A DNA stretch of 64,000 bases from contig NC_059373.1 in assembly GCF_019703515.2 (NCBI RefSeq), positions 11,629,281 to 11,693,280 of the forward strand, read 5' to 3'. The notes below the pieces were generated by a model. The model was not told the origin of the DNA. It did not search any database and was given only the letters and a program-made list of their open reading frames with translations. Both the position numbers and the translations under genes were made by a program. Of this stretch, positions 1 through 11,342 are shown in pieces; the stretch's first letter is position 1, and each line of letters begins with the position of its first letter. The stretch comes from Myxocyprinus asiaticus (taxonomy: Eukaryota; Chordata; Actinopteri; Cypriniformes; Catostomidae).

Positions 1-16
1 ATATTTTTCTCCAAAA

Positions 17-1371
17 CACGTTGGCCACAATTATTGGCACCCCTAGAAATTCTTATGAGTAAAATATATCTGAAGTATACTCCCATTCATATTTTAAATT
101 TTTTGTACACCTGGGTGACAAGGAACATGAAATTGTTCAGCCATGACTCATAAATATGAGGTAACACACAGGCCAAATTCCCTTAATCATCCATCACAAT
201 GGGTAAGACCAAAGAATATAGTTCTGATGTGCGGAAAGTGTTGTTGAGCTTCACAAAATGGGAAGTGGCTATAAGGAAATAGCTAAAGCATTGAAAATGC
301 CCATTTCTACCATCAGGGCAATAATTAACAAGTTCCAATCAACTGGAGATGTGTCTATATTGTCTCCACACACGGTGAGGAGGATGGTTCAAGTGGCCCA
401 AAATTCTCCAAGGATCACAGCTGGAGAATTGCAGGAATTAGTTGGGTCTTGGGGTCAGAACATCTCCAAAACTACAATCAGACATCACCTTCATCACTAG
501 AAGTTGTTTGGGAGGGTTTCAAGAAAAAAGCCTCTACTCTCATCCAACAACAAACTCAAGCATCTTCAGTTTGCCAGACACTACTAGAACTTAAAATGGG
601 ACCGGGTTCTATGGTCAGATAAAACAAAAATAGAGTTTTCTGGCAGTGAACACCACAGATGAGTGTGGCACACACAGAGAGGTAGCCATATGGAAAAGTA
701 CCTCATGTGGGGCTGTTTTTATGCCAAAGGTCCTGAACATCTTGTTCGGATACATGGCATCATGGAATCAAATACCAACAGATAAAAAATAAATAAATCC
801 AAATCTAACTGCCTCTGCCAGAAAGCTTACAATGGGCCATGGCTAGATCTTCCAGCAGGACAATGATCCAAAACAAACATCAAAATCAACACAAAAAATA
901 GTTCACTGACCACAAAATCAAGGTTCTGCCATGACCATCCCAGTCCCCTGACCTGAACCCCATAGAAAACCTGTGTGGCGAACTGAAGAAAAGGTGTACC
1001 AGTGTAGACTTCTGAATTTGAAGGATATGGAGAGATTCTGTATGGAGGAATGGTCTCAGATCACTTGCCATGTGTTCTCCAACCTCATTAGGCATTATTG
1101 GAGAAGACTCAGAGCTGTTATCTTGGCAAAGCGAGGTTGCTCAAAATATTGAATAAAAGGGTGCCAATAATTGTGCCACACACATATTTGACAAAATATT
1201 TGTTTTTTGATAAAACTTGTGTTTTGTTTGCAATTTTTGATATCGATTAGAGGATAGATTTTTGTGAATATTTTGAATGAAAGATCAAAAGGATACACAA
1301 TGAAAGACATATTTTTCAGATCCTTCTTTGCTCATATTTACCAAGGGTACCAACATTTTTGGCCACAACTG
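17..1371 (+). mobile_element. Degenerate Tc1/mariner-family DNA transposon
   Basis: The two ends form terminal inverted repeats. The left end begins near TTGGCCACAATTATTGGCAC. The reverse complement of the right end reads TGTGGCCAAAAATGTTGGTA, and similarity continues for about 60 bases. Between them lies a broken transposase reading frame (199-1155). The right end abuts a TA dinucleotide, the usual Tc1 target, and then a TA microsatellite. At about 1.36 kb the length fits a Tc1 element. It is an old non-autonomous relic. Confidence 0.85.
199..1155 (+). pseudogene. Tc1-like transposase pseudogene
   Basis: The remnant starts at an ATG (199) reading MGKTKEYSSDVRKV and shifts frame after about 14 codons. 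It then continues in a frame with a paired-like helix-turn-helix segment (MGSGYKEIAKALKMP, SITSTIR-like region around 258-350). Stops occur, for example, near 498 and 908. Three pieces of the DD34E catalytic core are recognisable: WSDKTKIE near 615, FQQDNDPKQTS near 850, and PIENL near 960. The end reads AKRGCSKY followed by TGA near 1153. The product cannot be functional because of several stops and frameshifts. Family assignment rests on the DDE motifs and the surrounding inverted repeats. Confidence 0.8.
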
Positions 1372-1378
1372 TATGTGT

Positions 1379-1399
1379 ATATATATATATACAAATATT

Positions 1400-1461
<62 letters not shown>
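1379..1461. repeat. (TA)n microsatellite
   Basis: This is an almost uninterrupted TA tract between two Tc1-like elements. Open frames across it, such as tyrosine-isoleucine runs, are artefacts. Confidence 0.95.
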
Positions 1462-1463
<2 letters not shown>

Positions 1464-1507
1464 ATGTATAATATTTGTTTGTTTTTTTAGAAAAAATCTC
1501 TCTGTTG

Positions 1508-2671
1508 TAAACTCAGCAAAAAAAGAAACGTCCCTTTTTCAGGACACTGTATTTTAAAGATAATTTTGTAAACATCCAAATAACTTTACAGATCTTTATT
1601 GTAAAGGGTTTAAACAATGTTTTTCATGCTTGTTCAATTAACCATAAACAATTAATGAACATGCACCTGTTGAACGGTCGTTAAGACACTAACAGCTTAC
1701 AGACGGTAGGCAATTAAGGTCACAGTTATAAAAACTTAGGACACTAAAGAGACCTTTCTACTGACTCTGAAAAACACCAAAAAAAAGATGTTCAGGGTCC
1801 CTACTCAACTGCGTGAACGTGCCTTAGGCATGCTGCATGGAGGCATGAGGACTGCAGATGTGGCCAGGGCAATAAATTGCAATGTCCATACTACAAGATG
1901 CCTAAGACAGCGCTAAAGGGAGACATGAAGGATAGCTGATCGTCCTCGCAGTGGCAGACCACGTGTAACAACACCTGCACAGGATCGGTAAATCCGAATA
2001 TCACACCTGTGGGACAGGTACAGGATGGCAACAACAACTGCTCGAGTTACACCAGGAATGCACAATCCCTCCATCAGTGCTCAGACTGTCCGCAATAGGC
2101 TGAGAGAGACTGGACTGAGGGCTTGTAGGCCTGTTGTAAGGCAGGTCCTTACCAGACATCACCGGCAACAATGTCGCCTATGGGCACAAACCCACCTTCG
2201 CTGGACCAGACAGGACTGGCAAAAAGTGCTCTTCACTGACGAGTCGCAGTTTTGTCTCATCAGGGGTGATGGTCGGACTCGCGTTTATCGTTGAAGGAAT
2301 GAGCGTTACACCGAGGCCTGTACTCTGGAGTGGGATCGATTTGGAGGTGGAGGGTCCATCATGGTCTGGGGCGGTGTGTCACAGCATAATCGGACTGAGC
2401 TTGTCATTGCAGGCAATCTCAACCCTGTGCATTACAGGGAAGACATCCTCTTCCCTCATGTGGTACCCTTCCTGCAGGCTCATCCTGACATGACCCTCCA
2501 GCATGACAATGCCACCAGCCATACTGCTCGTTCTGTACGTGATTTCCTGCAAGACAGGAATGTCAGTGTTCTGCCATGGCCAGTGAAGAGCCCAGATCTC
2601 AGTCCCATTAAGCATGTCTGGGACCTGTTTGATCAAAGGGTGAGGGCTAGGGCCATTCCCCCCAGAAATGT
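1508..2671 (+). mobile_element. Tc1-like element, family B copy 1 (3' truncated)
   Basis: The left end TAAACTCAGCAAAAAAAGAA matches both ends of a complete copy at 8051-9534. The transposase relic starts at ATG 1788 (MFRVPTQLRERALGMLHGG) and carries in-frame stops near 1913 and 2292. The central part keeps FTDESQFCL and LQHDNATSHTARS, the first two aspartates of the DDE triad. Similarity to the full copy stops at about 2671 inside the PPRNV motif, so the last part of the transposase and the right inverted repeat are missing. The orientation is opposite to copy 2. Confidence 0.88.
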
Positions 2672-3399
2672 TACAACAGAGAAATGTTGTGTGTGTCATG
2701 AAAACAAAGGTGACATTGAGATTAACTGTGTTCCTTAATTTATGTTTGTGCTGTATAGTTCAAACAAAATATAATCGATCTCCATCAATTGCTTGTATAA
2801 CTGCACTGTTATAGGACAAAAGGAATATTTTAGTCTATTATAGACCATTGCAACCCCCTCTAAAGAGTTGTGCTTGATAGACCTGCTTCAAATAAACACA
2901 ATCTTCTTGACTTTGTTCTTAAAATACTTTGACGCTGTTTCAAAGTGTTAGTTAGACAACGCCCAACTCGCTACAGATATTACTGTGTAACTTGGCTTTA
3001 GCAGACGATTCTTATTCTAAATGAAAGGGCAACGATTTCAGAGTCAGTCCCTCTGGAGCTACCGTGGATTAAATCAAGGACACAATGGTGAGTCCTCTCT
3101 GACATTATAGTCTTACTGGGTGCAATTATAATTGCATCAGAAGTAATTGACTACACAATTTTAAAAATCATTGGAATGTAAGAACCGATTTAGGAGATGT
3201 TCATCTCTCTCATTTCATTCAGTCATTTGTCCAGTCAGTTCTTCATTGTAGATGTACAATTATTCATTTCAGAAATTCTTTTGCTTGCTAATGTTGGGTC
3301 TGTTTGTTACCAACTATACTTTTTTTTATTTTTTTATTTTTATTTATTTATTTTTTTCTGTAGACATCCAGGTCACGAAATATACTGATTTAAATCAGT
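2672..3399 (+). other. 5' flank of the riboflavin-transporter pseudogene with a relic noncoding exon
   Basis: No open gene is present here. A good donor (ATG followed by GTGAGT) lies at 3088, and an acceptor after a T-rich tract (TTTTTTCTGTAG) ends at 3363, 37 bases before the pseudogene ATG. This pattern suggests a leftover 5' untranslated exon ending at 3087 and an intron of about 276 bases. The exon start cannot be placed. This is inference from splice motifs alone. Confidence 0.4.
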
Positions 3400-5501
3400 A
3401 TGGCCATGTCCATCCTCACCCATGTTTTGTCTAGCCTGTTTGGCATGGACTCCTAGGTCACCATCTGTGGACTTTGGGTGGAGCTCCCTCTGATGGTTCC
3501 ACAGATACCTGAGGGCTGGTCTCTTCCATCCTACCTCTCTGTGATCATCCAAATGGCCAACATCAGTCCTCTGTTTATCACATTAATGCATCAGTTCTGC
3601 CCAGGAACTCTCAAAGAGACTGCAGACATCTATTTCATTGTGAGTTTTGGGATCCTGACCTTTTTCTGGAGTTAGAGGGTCATGGTCCACGGCGTGGAGT
3701 GTAGCGTTTCTCTCCTGCTCCTGACCTTTTTCATCTCCATAGTGGACTGCACGTCATACGTGACGTTCGTTCCCATCATGATGCAGCTCAAGGTGGAGTA
3801 TCTCAACTCGTATTATGTAGGAGAAGGTCTGAGTGGTCTTGTCCCAGCTTTCGTGACAATGGTTCAAGGTGTAGGTGTCATGGATTGTGTCAGTGTCTCA
3901 AATCCTCAGATCCAATGAAACACTTAGACACTTAACACTTAGTATCTTAATGGGTCTGAAAGAGATCCCAACTACCTTGTGCCTTACTACCACAGCCAAC
4001 TTTTCAGTTGAAGCCTACTTTTTCTTCCTGACAGCCATGATGGTGGTTTGCTTAGTGGCTTTCTTACTTTTAAACTACCTTCCAGCTGTGACTCGAGAGC
4101 ACCCCAGTAGCGTAAACACCAAAGCAACCAATAGAAATGGAGAACCTAACAAGTGATCTGAACATAAAACAACAATTTGTTCTCAAAAGGGTCTTCAGAA
4201 GCCCAAGAGCATGTCTGGTTCAGGGACATACACCTGGCTGCCGGTGATGTACATTTACATAATCCTCGCCTGGGTGAATGCTCTGACCAATACTGTTTTG
4301 CCATCAGGGCAGTCATACTCATGTCTACCATATGGAAACCAGGCCTGTCATTGGTCTGCCACTATGGCAAATGTTGCTAATCCTGTGGCTTGCTTCATTG
4401 TTATGTTTTACCCTAAAATATTAGTTTGAATGAGACTAAATCAGTCTTGAAATTCTTTATGCTGCTATTACCTAATAGTCTCCATGGTCATGTAAACAAT
4501 GAGTGCACCAGTGCACACTGCATCAGTAAGTGGGTAGTTTGTTGTCCTCTGTACTGTGATATGCTATACTCCATCTAAAACTTTTTAAACAATATTTATT
4601 TGATTATTTGTTTATTAATCAACATGCATGCAGATTTTATGAGGTAATTTTAATTGAGAGACTATTTGGGATATTTGTACTTTTAAAAATTAATTTGTCT
4701 CAATACAGTGCCATTAAAAATAAATTAGTGAAGGTCAAATTTGTTTAAAAATTAAGATAAAAGAGTTGGTGACCAGTTACAGGACATAATACATACACTT
4801 TCCCTTATACTTTCATTTGAATTTTAACCTAAAATCTTGATCAGTCCATGGAGATGTTATGTGTATACCCAAGTATCATAGTAAAGAATGGTGGTAGAAT
4901 TATAAATATGCTTTGACACAAACATCGATAAAGATAAAGATATATCTGTGCCAACTTTTACTCATAATGGCTAATAAATAATTTCCCCCAATGCCCACAT
5001 TCCCAACAGGTCTTTGGTGCTGATGGGACTTCTCACGTCTGTTGGCTCTGTTATTGGAGTATACCTAATGGGCATGGCAGTGCTGAGTCCATGTCCTCTT
5101 CTAGTTAATGAGACCACTTGTAAGTAAGTATAAGGGACCATTTTATGTGTAGGTTTGTCATTGGTTTACTTCGAAGAACTGTTTATTTGTATCACTTTTT
5201 TGTTTCTCTTATCACACGAGAACATATTCACTCAGATTATTAAAACACTTGTAACGTTACGTTGAGTATGATTGTAAACGCATGTTTTGCATGTGTTGGC
5301 ATGGTTCTTTTTTATCTTCATGCTATCCCGAGTAAAGGTGATCATTGCTGTCATCTTACGTGATGAAGATCACAGTGCCCTCGTGTGGTGTGGATCAGTA
5401 GTGCAGTTGGGCTCAATGTTGGGGCAGTGACCATGTTCCACTTGGTCAATATGTATGGCTTTTTCTCTTCAGGGGACCCATGTAACAGTAATTGCCTATG
5501 A
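3400..5501 (+). pseudogene. slc52a3: Solute carrier family 52 member 3-like (riboflavin transporter) pseudogene
   Basis: The translated pieces match the multi-membrane riboflavin transporter RFVT3. They are GLWVELPLMVPQIPEGW near 3470, VDCTSYVTFVPIM and VGEGLSGLVPAFV near 3740-3850, [19 protein letters not shown] near 4280, MGMAVLSPCPLL near 5065, and SRVKVIIAVILRDEDHSALVWCG near 5325. The end reads GDPCNSNCL then TGA at 5499. Lesions seen are a TAG at 3454 where the family has tryptophan in the FGMGSW motif, a TAG at 3673, a frameshift between about 3880 and 3960, a TGA at 4154, and loss of one G in the run at 5421 that brings a TGA at 5428. Introns remain (about 4430-5009 and 5120-5290), so it is not a retrocopy. 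An upstream splice pair also survives. The functional role, riboflavin import at the plasma membrane, is known for the family and lost here. In a genome with duplicated genes this may be a decayed paralogue. Confidence 0.88.
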
Positions 5502-6963
5502 GATATGGGTTCTATAAGTAATACTACCCATTAATATTACCCTTAGACTCCATCCATTGAGACTGCTTCTTCTAGGTTTATATGAATTGGCCTAACCACA
5601 GCTTTGCTCAGTACAACATAGCCTTCTTTTCTAAATCAAACTGCATGGTTTATTAATCCCTGTTTTGTTTAAAACCCTAGGACAGATCAGTCCAACAAGG
5701 TGCTCTATATCATTTGTACATTTTCAGTGGTTTCCAGCCCCTGAATTTATTTCCAGACAATAATCTATCTTGTTGAAACAAGTTCCCAAGAAAAAAGGCA
5801 TTAAAAAATTTATTTTAACCAAAAGTAATGACTAATCATATTACTCCTGCCCTAGTTGTCTAGTCCTGTTCATATAAACTATTTAAAAAGATTAATTCAA
5901 ATTAATGTGCTTTATTTTCTCAAGAGTGTGATGTACCAAGTTATAGAAATTTAAAGGTAATTCCAAGAACATACATTTATTTATGTCTACCTTAGAAAAA
6001 AGCTATCAAGCACTGGGGTCATAAGCAAACACACTTATTTCAAGATGAAACAATGAAAAACATACTTTTTACTACATTAATTAGGATAGAAAAATAAATG
6101 CAAAGATGCCAAATTTTACATGATTTAATCTTGTATGCATGTCCATAGTAATGGTTTAAGATATTTCATGATGTATCATTTACACACAAAACACAGAAAA
6201 ATGATACACGTGGTTATGGAAATTATAGAAAACATACTTTATTTGAATAGACAGATATAGCCTTCCTGACAGTCACCATAGCACATAGCATCAAGAGAGT
6301 TTCTTCAGACACATTCTTTAGAAACAAAAAAATCAAGCCATACTTTTGGTTGACAGAAATTATAATTAAACTGTGTTAAATAATTAGATTTAGAACACCT
6401 TTAGAACATTTAGAACACCTGTGACCACCTGCACCAACCTGACATTTATGAAAAATACCCTTGTCCTGAGAAAAAAATGTAATCTTTCTGTGAAAATCTA
6501 CTTTCATTATACTGTATACTGTAGCTGACCTGGCCTTAAAGTTTGCCAATGTGGTTTCACTGAGTTCACTTGTTGACCCAACACTTTTCACAAAAATTAG
6601 ATGAAACTGGAATTGTGTTTTGCAAAACCACTGCAAGAGAATTTTTGAAATTGTACTTTTGACTCAGTATCCTGTGGTATGTCATGCTTTATTCCATCTT
6701 AAACAGTTTTAAACAATATTTTGCTATTCTTAAATTGTAATTTATTTATTAACTTAATTTATTATTATTATGCACGCAGTTTTGACTTTTTGGGATATTT
6801 TAAAGGTTTATCGAACAAGCAGGGCCATTTAAAATGAACTAAAGATGGTGTCATTTTTTAACATAAAATCTTGATGTAGATAATTAAAAAAAAATTGGAC
6901 AACTACCCAAGTAGACATATTATTATTATTGTTTTTTTTTTATTTTTTTTTTTATTCCGGCCT

Positions 6964-6969
<6 letters not shown>

Positions 6970-7034
<65 letters not shown>
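6970..7034. repeat. (TA)n microsatellite followed by poly-T
   Basis: About 32 TA units are followed by an 18-base T run. Frames across it are spurious. Confidence 0.95.
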
Positions 7035-7052
<18 letters not shown>

Positions 7053-7175
7053 AATGTTTTTCTTGCTTGTCCATTTGTTCATTTTCAAAGCTTCTGTGCA
7101 ATATCATAATCACCCTTGTGACTAAACATGACTAAAGTGAATTTCAATGCCAGATATGGCAGATGCATAAAATGA

Positions 7176-7189
7176 CCACTAGGTGGCGC
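7176..7189 (+). promoter_or_regulatory. CTCF-core-like motif
   Basis: CCACTAGGTGGCGC fits the usual CTCF core pattern CCASYAGRKGGCRS. It sits in the intergenic stretch between the slc52a3-like pseudogene and the 3' end of nfatc1. A weaker relative, with T in place of the purine, lies near 9811. Single motif matches of this length arise by chance, so this is only a candidate. Confidence 0.3.
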
Positions 7190-7659
7190 TGATAACTTGG
7201 TAATGTTCTCCGCTGACTAAGCGAATATCTGACTATCACAGATTGCTGTCTTCAGTAATATTTTGTGGCCAGTCCGCCCCTGTTTTAGGCTATTATTTTA
7301 GAAAACAGCAAATCACAATCATCTTAGAAATCTAAAGTTCTATAGATTTATTTCATCGCAATGAAAATATCCCCATTCAAAAATAATTCCTCGCCGCTCT
7401 TTTTCTCATTTTTTTCTTTTATTACCGGTGTTTAAATAAACTAGAAAAGTGTGCGCAGAACCGCCATCATCTTGCTTTGATCCAGCGAGCCATTAAAGCA
7501 ATTCGCAGTATGAAAGGACATAAGATATTTAGAAGGACGATAGTTATATATTTTAAGATGTGGGGCTCACATCTGTGAGTTTTAAGACTTTAAAGTTATT
7601 TATTGAAACTCAGCTCATACTCGACAGGACAACTTCCTTGGCACAATGATAAATGACAT

Positions 7660-7870
7660 TTAAAGGAATAGTTCACCCAAAAATTAAAATTCTCTCATCA
7701 TTTATCATCAAATCATCATTCTCTCAATCATCCCAGAAGTATGACTGATATTCTTCCAGAAATCTTCGTTTGTGTTCAGCAGACAAAAGAAAGTCATACA
7801 CATCTAGGATGGCACGAGGTTGAGTAAATGATGAGATATTTTCAATTTTTGGGTGAACTATTCCTTTAAG
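7660..7870. mobile_element. Short MITE with TTTAAAGGAATAGTTCACCC termini
   Basis: The left end reads TAAAGGAATAGTTCACCCAA and the right end reads TTGGGTGAACTATTCCTTTA, an almost perfect inverted pair. The interior carries the AAGAAAGTCATACACATCT segment that recurs at 19125. I recognise this as a very common cyprinid non-autonomous DNA transposon. Superfamily assignment (hAT) is from memory. Confidence 0.8.
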
Positions 7871-8050
7871 AAAGTGACTTAAAGGGACAGTTATTTTTGG
7901 GAGCAGCTATTTTCCATACAAGGTTCCATGACAATGACTGTGAAGCTCCTGGAAGACAAGAAAAACAACAACAAATCAACAAGAACCACAATAAAATTAA
8001 AAATAAATAAATAATAAAAAAAAAAACATTCAATAGCATCATAAAAGACA

Positions 8051-9534
8051 TAAACTCAGCAAAAAAAGAAATGTCCTCTCACTTTCAACTGCTTTTATTT
8101 TCAGCAAACCTAACATATGTAAATATTGTGTAAATATTTGTATGAACATAAAAAAAGATTCAACAACTAAGACATAAACTGATTCACAGACATGTGACTA
8201 ACAGAAATGGAATAATGTGTCCAAAATCAAAAGTAACAGTCAGTAACTGGTGTGGCCACCAGCTGAATTAAGTACTGCAGTGCATCTCCTCCTCATGGAC
8301 TGCACCAGATTTGCCAGTTCTTGCTGTGAGATGTTACCCCACTCTTCCACCAAGGCACTTGCAAGTTCCTGGACATTTCTGGGGGGAATGGCCCTAGCCC
8401 TCACCCTCCGATCCAACAGGTCCCAGACTTGCTCAATGGGATTGAGATCCTGGCTTTTCGCTGGCCAGGGCAGAACACTGACATTCCTGTCTTGCAGGAA
8501 ATCATGCACAGAACGAGCAGTATGGCTGGTGGCATTGTCATACTGGAGGGTCATGTCAGATTGAGCCTGCAGGAAGGGTACCACATGAGGGAGGAGGATG
8601 TCTTCTCTGTATCGCACAGCATTGTGATTGCCTGCAATGACAAAAAGCTCAGTTTGATGATGCTGTGACACACCTCCCCAGACCATGATGGGCCCTCCAC
8701 CTCCAAATTGATCCTGCTCCAGAGTACAGGCCTCAGTGTAACGCACATTCCTTCGACGATAAACGCGAGTCCAACCATCACCCATGGTGAGACAAAACTG
8801 CGACTCGTCAGTGAAGAGCACTTTTTGCCAGTCCTGTCTGGTCCAGTGAAGGTGGGTTTGTGCCCATAGGCGATGCTGTTGCCGGTGATGTCTGGTAAGG
8901 ACCTGCCTTACAACAGGCCTACAAGCCCTCAGTCCAGCCTCTCTCAGCCTATTGCGGACAGTCTGAGCACTGATGGAGGGATTGTGCATTCCTGGTGTAA
9001 CTCAGGCAGTTGTTGTTGCCATCCTGTACCTGTCCCGCAAATGTGATATTCGGATGTACCGATCCTGTGCAGGTGTTGTTACAAGTAGTCTGCCACTGCG
9101 AGGATGATCAGCTGTCCTACCTGTCTCCCTTTAGTGCTGTCTTAGGCGTCTCAGTACAGACATTGCAATTTATTGCCCTGGCCACATCTGCAGTCCTCAT
9201 GCCTCCATGCAGCATGCCTAAGACACGTTCACGCAGTTGAGTAGGGACCCTGAACGTCTTTTTTTTGGTGTTTTTCAGGGTCAGTAGAAAGGTCTCTTTA
9301 GTGTCCTAAGTTTTTATAACTGTGACCTTAATTGCCTACCGTCTGTAAGCTGTTAGTGTCTTAACGACCGTTCCACAGGTGCATGTTCATGAATTGTTTA
9401 TGGTTCATTGAACAAGCATGAAAAACAGTTTAAACCCTTTACAATAAAGATCTGTAAAGTTATTTGAATTTTTACAAAATTATCTTTAAAATACAGTGTC
9501 CTGAAAAAGGGATGTTTCTTTTTTGCTGAGTTTA
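8051..9534 (-). mobile_element. Tc1-like element, family B copy 2 (both ends present)
   Basis: The ends TAAACTCAGCAAAAAAAGAA (8051) and TTCTTTTTTGCTGAGTTTA (9516-9534) form inverted repeats, and TA is present at both borders. The transposase remnant lies on the minus strand. It is the full-length counterpart of the truncated copy at 1508-2671. Confidence 0.92.
8240..9257 (-). pseudogene. Tc1-like transposase, mostly open
   Basis: A continuous 249-residue frame (8989 to 8240) covers the end of the DNA-binding part and the whole catalytic part. It contains FTDESQFCL (first D), LQYDNATSHTARS (second D) and NPIEQVWD (E), spaced as in DD34E Tc1 transposases, and ends AVLNSAGGHTSY then stop. The N-terminal part (about 9257-8990) is damaged. 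The position equivalent to the start ATG in copy 1 is ACG here, and stops occur in the helix-turn-helix region. The element is therefore probably inactive although its catalytic domain is still open. The known role of the family is TA-targeted cut-and-paste transposition. Confidence 0.85.
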
Positions 9535-11010
9535 TATTGACAAATATTGATTTGAGATGAAATTATGTAATTATGTCAGAAGAAACCACTCAACAGCTGA
9601 ATTCCATCTCCGGTTTACGTCAGAGCTCTGTTGGTGTTTAGACTTCTTGCCAAATACATGAAACATTGATTTGAGTTGCTATTATTTTAATAACTTATTT
9701 GTAGAGATCGCACAGTGATCCGCAAATTAGGTAAGATGACTTGTAATACCTGAACGAGCGGTCTGATATGTCTCAATCCCCTGAATGTGCAGTTGTTACT
9801 CATAAAAATCAGACCACTAGTTGGCGCCAATCAACAATAATAATCGAGACCCGTGTAATAATCACTGGTAATCATGCCCTCCACTGAAGCTCTGAATCGA
9901 ATTGATCACATTCAGATTAAGAATGGTGTAACCCCTCTGGTTTGTCATCATATATGTCAAAACGGCATTGGTTCTTGCCTGTGTCATAAGCAAATGCAAC
10001 ACAGCAGTTTGAATAAACAGAAGAGAATTAGATTTGAGTGCTGCAGTGGAGGAAAAGATTTTCCATGAGCAATAACCTAACTTTGGAGCTTGACAGCCAT
10101 TGTTTGGAAAATAGATGTGCAAAGATTCTCCAAAAAGACTCCTTATGAGTTCCATGAAGAAAAAAAAGGGCCTACAGGTTTGGAACGACAAGGGAGTTTA
10201 CAGACAATGACAATATTTTCATTTTTGCATGAACAATTCTTTTAAGAGGAGGAGCACAGACACTTACCAAAGGCTGTTGGTTTTCTTGGCCCTCTAACAA
10301 TCCTCACCCAGCCTACTAATAGAGTGGCTATTTCTGGGCACTGGCTTTGATGAGCCACCCCACCCTGACTGTGCATTGTCACCATGGCTGTGTGACTGGG
10401 GATTCAAACCCATGGAAAATATTTGTGCCTGCTGGCAGGTGTCACAGGGTTCTTGGCTCAAAGCCTGATAGAACAGCTGCTTCTACTTCGATCCATCCAG
10501 AGTTCCTACTCTGGAAGTGCAGCTCTCTGGTGCACATGGGGAAGAGATCTTCCACATTTTCCACAACACCCTTTCAGACAATAGCACTGCATTTTTAATG
10601 AAATTGCGATCATGAGATGAAGCTGACTTTATCTGTGAAACGGAACATTAGGTCACAGACATATTAAATTCTTTAACAGTTTGGACAAAAGACTTGTCAT
10701 TTAATTTATATTAGAATTCCAGACTCTGTTCTATTTAGAAAAAGTAAGGATCAAGGATCATTTTGAAGTTATTTGTTTAAATGATTGATTGATTTTGACA
10801 AAAATGGTGCAAGAAAAACAATTTACTAGTAAGATTGATTGCAGTCATTTTGTCTATTTAGCCTTTTCTAATTTAATACATTTTTGTCCTTAAATGGTGC
10901 AAACTCATACATATTTGTTATTCATTTTTTGTCTTAATGTTTATTTCTTTAAAAAAAAATGTTAATCCTAAAAAACTTTTTAAAACATTTTTTCTCCAGT
11001 TTGATTGCTT

Positions 11011-11012
<2 letters not shown>
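9535..11012. other. Intergenic DNA with MITE fragments
   Basis: No gene is recognised. A partial MITE end lies around 10185-10245 (GGTTTGGAACGAC, then CATTTTTGCATGAACAATTC). The stretch 10250-10620 is more GC-rich and has a donor-like CTTTGGTAAGTGTC on the minus strand at about 10276, without a believable matching acceptor or family. Confidence 0.5.

Positions 11013-11045
<33 letters not shown>
11013..11045. repeat. (CA)n microsatellite
   Basis: About 16 CA units. The following 220 bases (GGACTCTCCATAGACATAAT, then GGGGACACTAGAAATGTCCT) look like a dispersed repeat that also contains CCTAACCCT. Confidence 0.9.
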
Positions 11046-11048
<3 letters not shown>

Positions 11049-11263
11049 GGTGCAGCTATCATTATGAGGACTCTCCATAGACATAATGATTTTTATACTG
11101 TTCAAACTATAGATTCTATCCCCTAACTCTAAACCTAACCCTCACAAAAAACTTTCTGCATTTTTACATTTTTTTGTATGTTTTTAAGCGATCTGAATTA
11201 TGGGGACACTAGAAATGTCCTCATAAACCACATGTATAGCATAATACCCTGTAATTACCAGTT

Positions 11264-11267
<4 letters not shown>

Positions 11268-11340
<73 letters not shown>
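11268..11340. repeat. (TA)n microsatellite
   Basis: Uninterrupted TA tract of about 36 units. Confidence 0.95.

Positions 11341-11342
<2 letters not shown>

Larger units (their letters stand above)
5502..7659. other. AT-rich intergenic DNA without a recognisable gene
   Basis: I see no coding exon on either strand. The stretch holds short A/T runs, one TA microsatellite (6970-7034) and a CTCF-like motif at 7176, listed separately. Confidence 0.6.

Noticed and set aside
1264..1557. Tyrosine/isoleucine-rich small protein
   Set aside because: It is a translation of the TA microsatellite; the same applies at 6895-7125, 11178-11390 and 17945-18133.
10277..10400. Coding exon on the minus strand before a GTAAGT donor
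   Set aside because: The only open frame has no homologue I know and no convincing acceptor; ctdp1, the usual neighbour in mammals, does not match.
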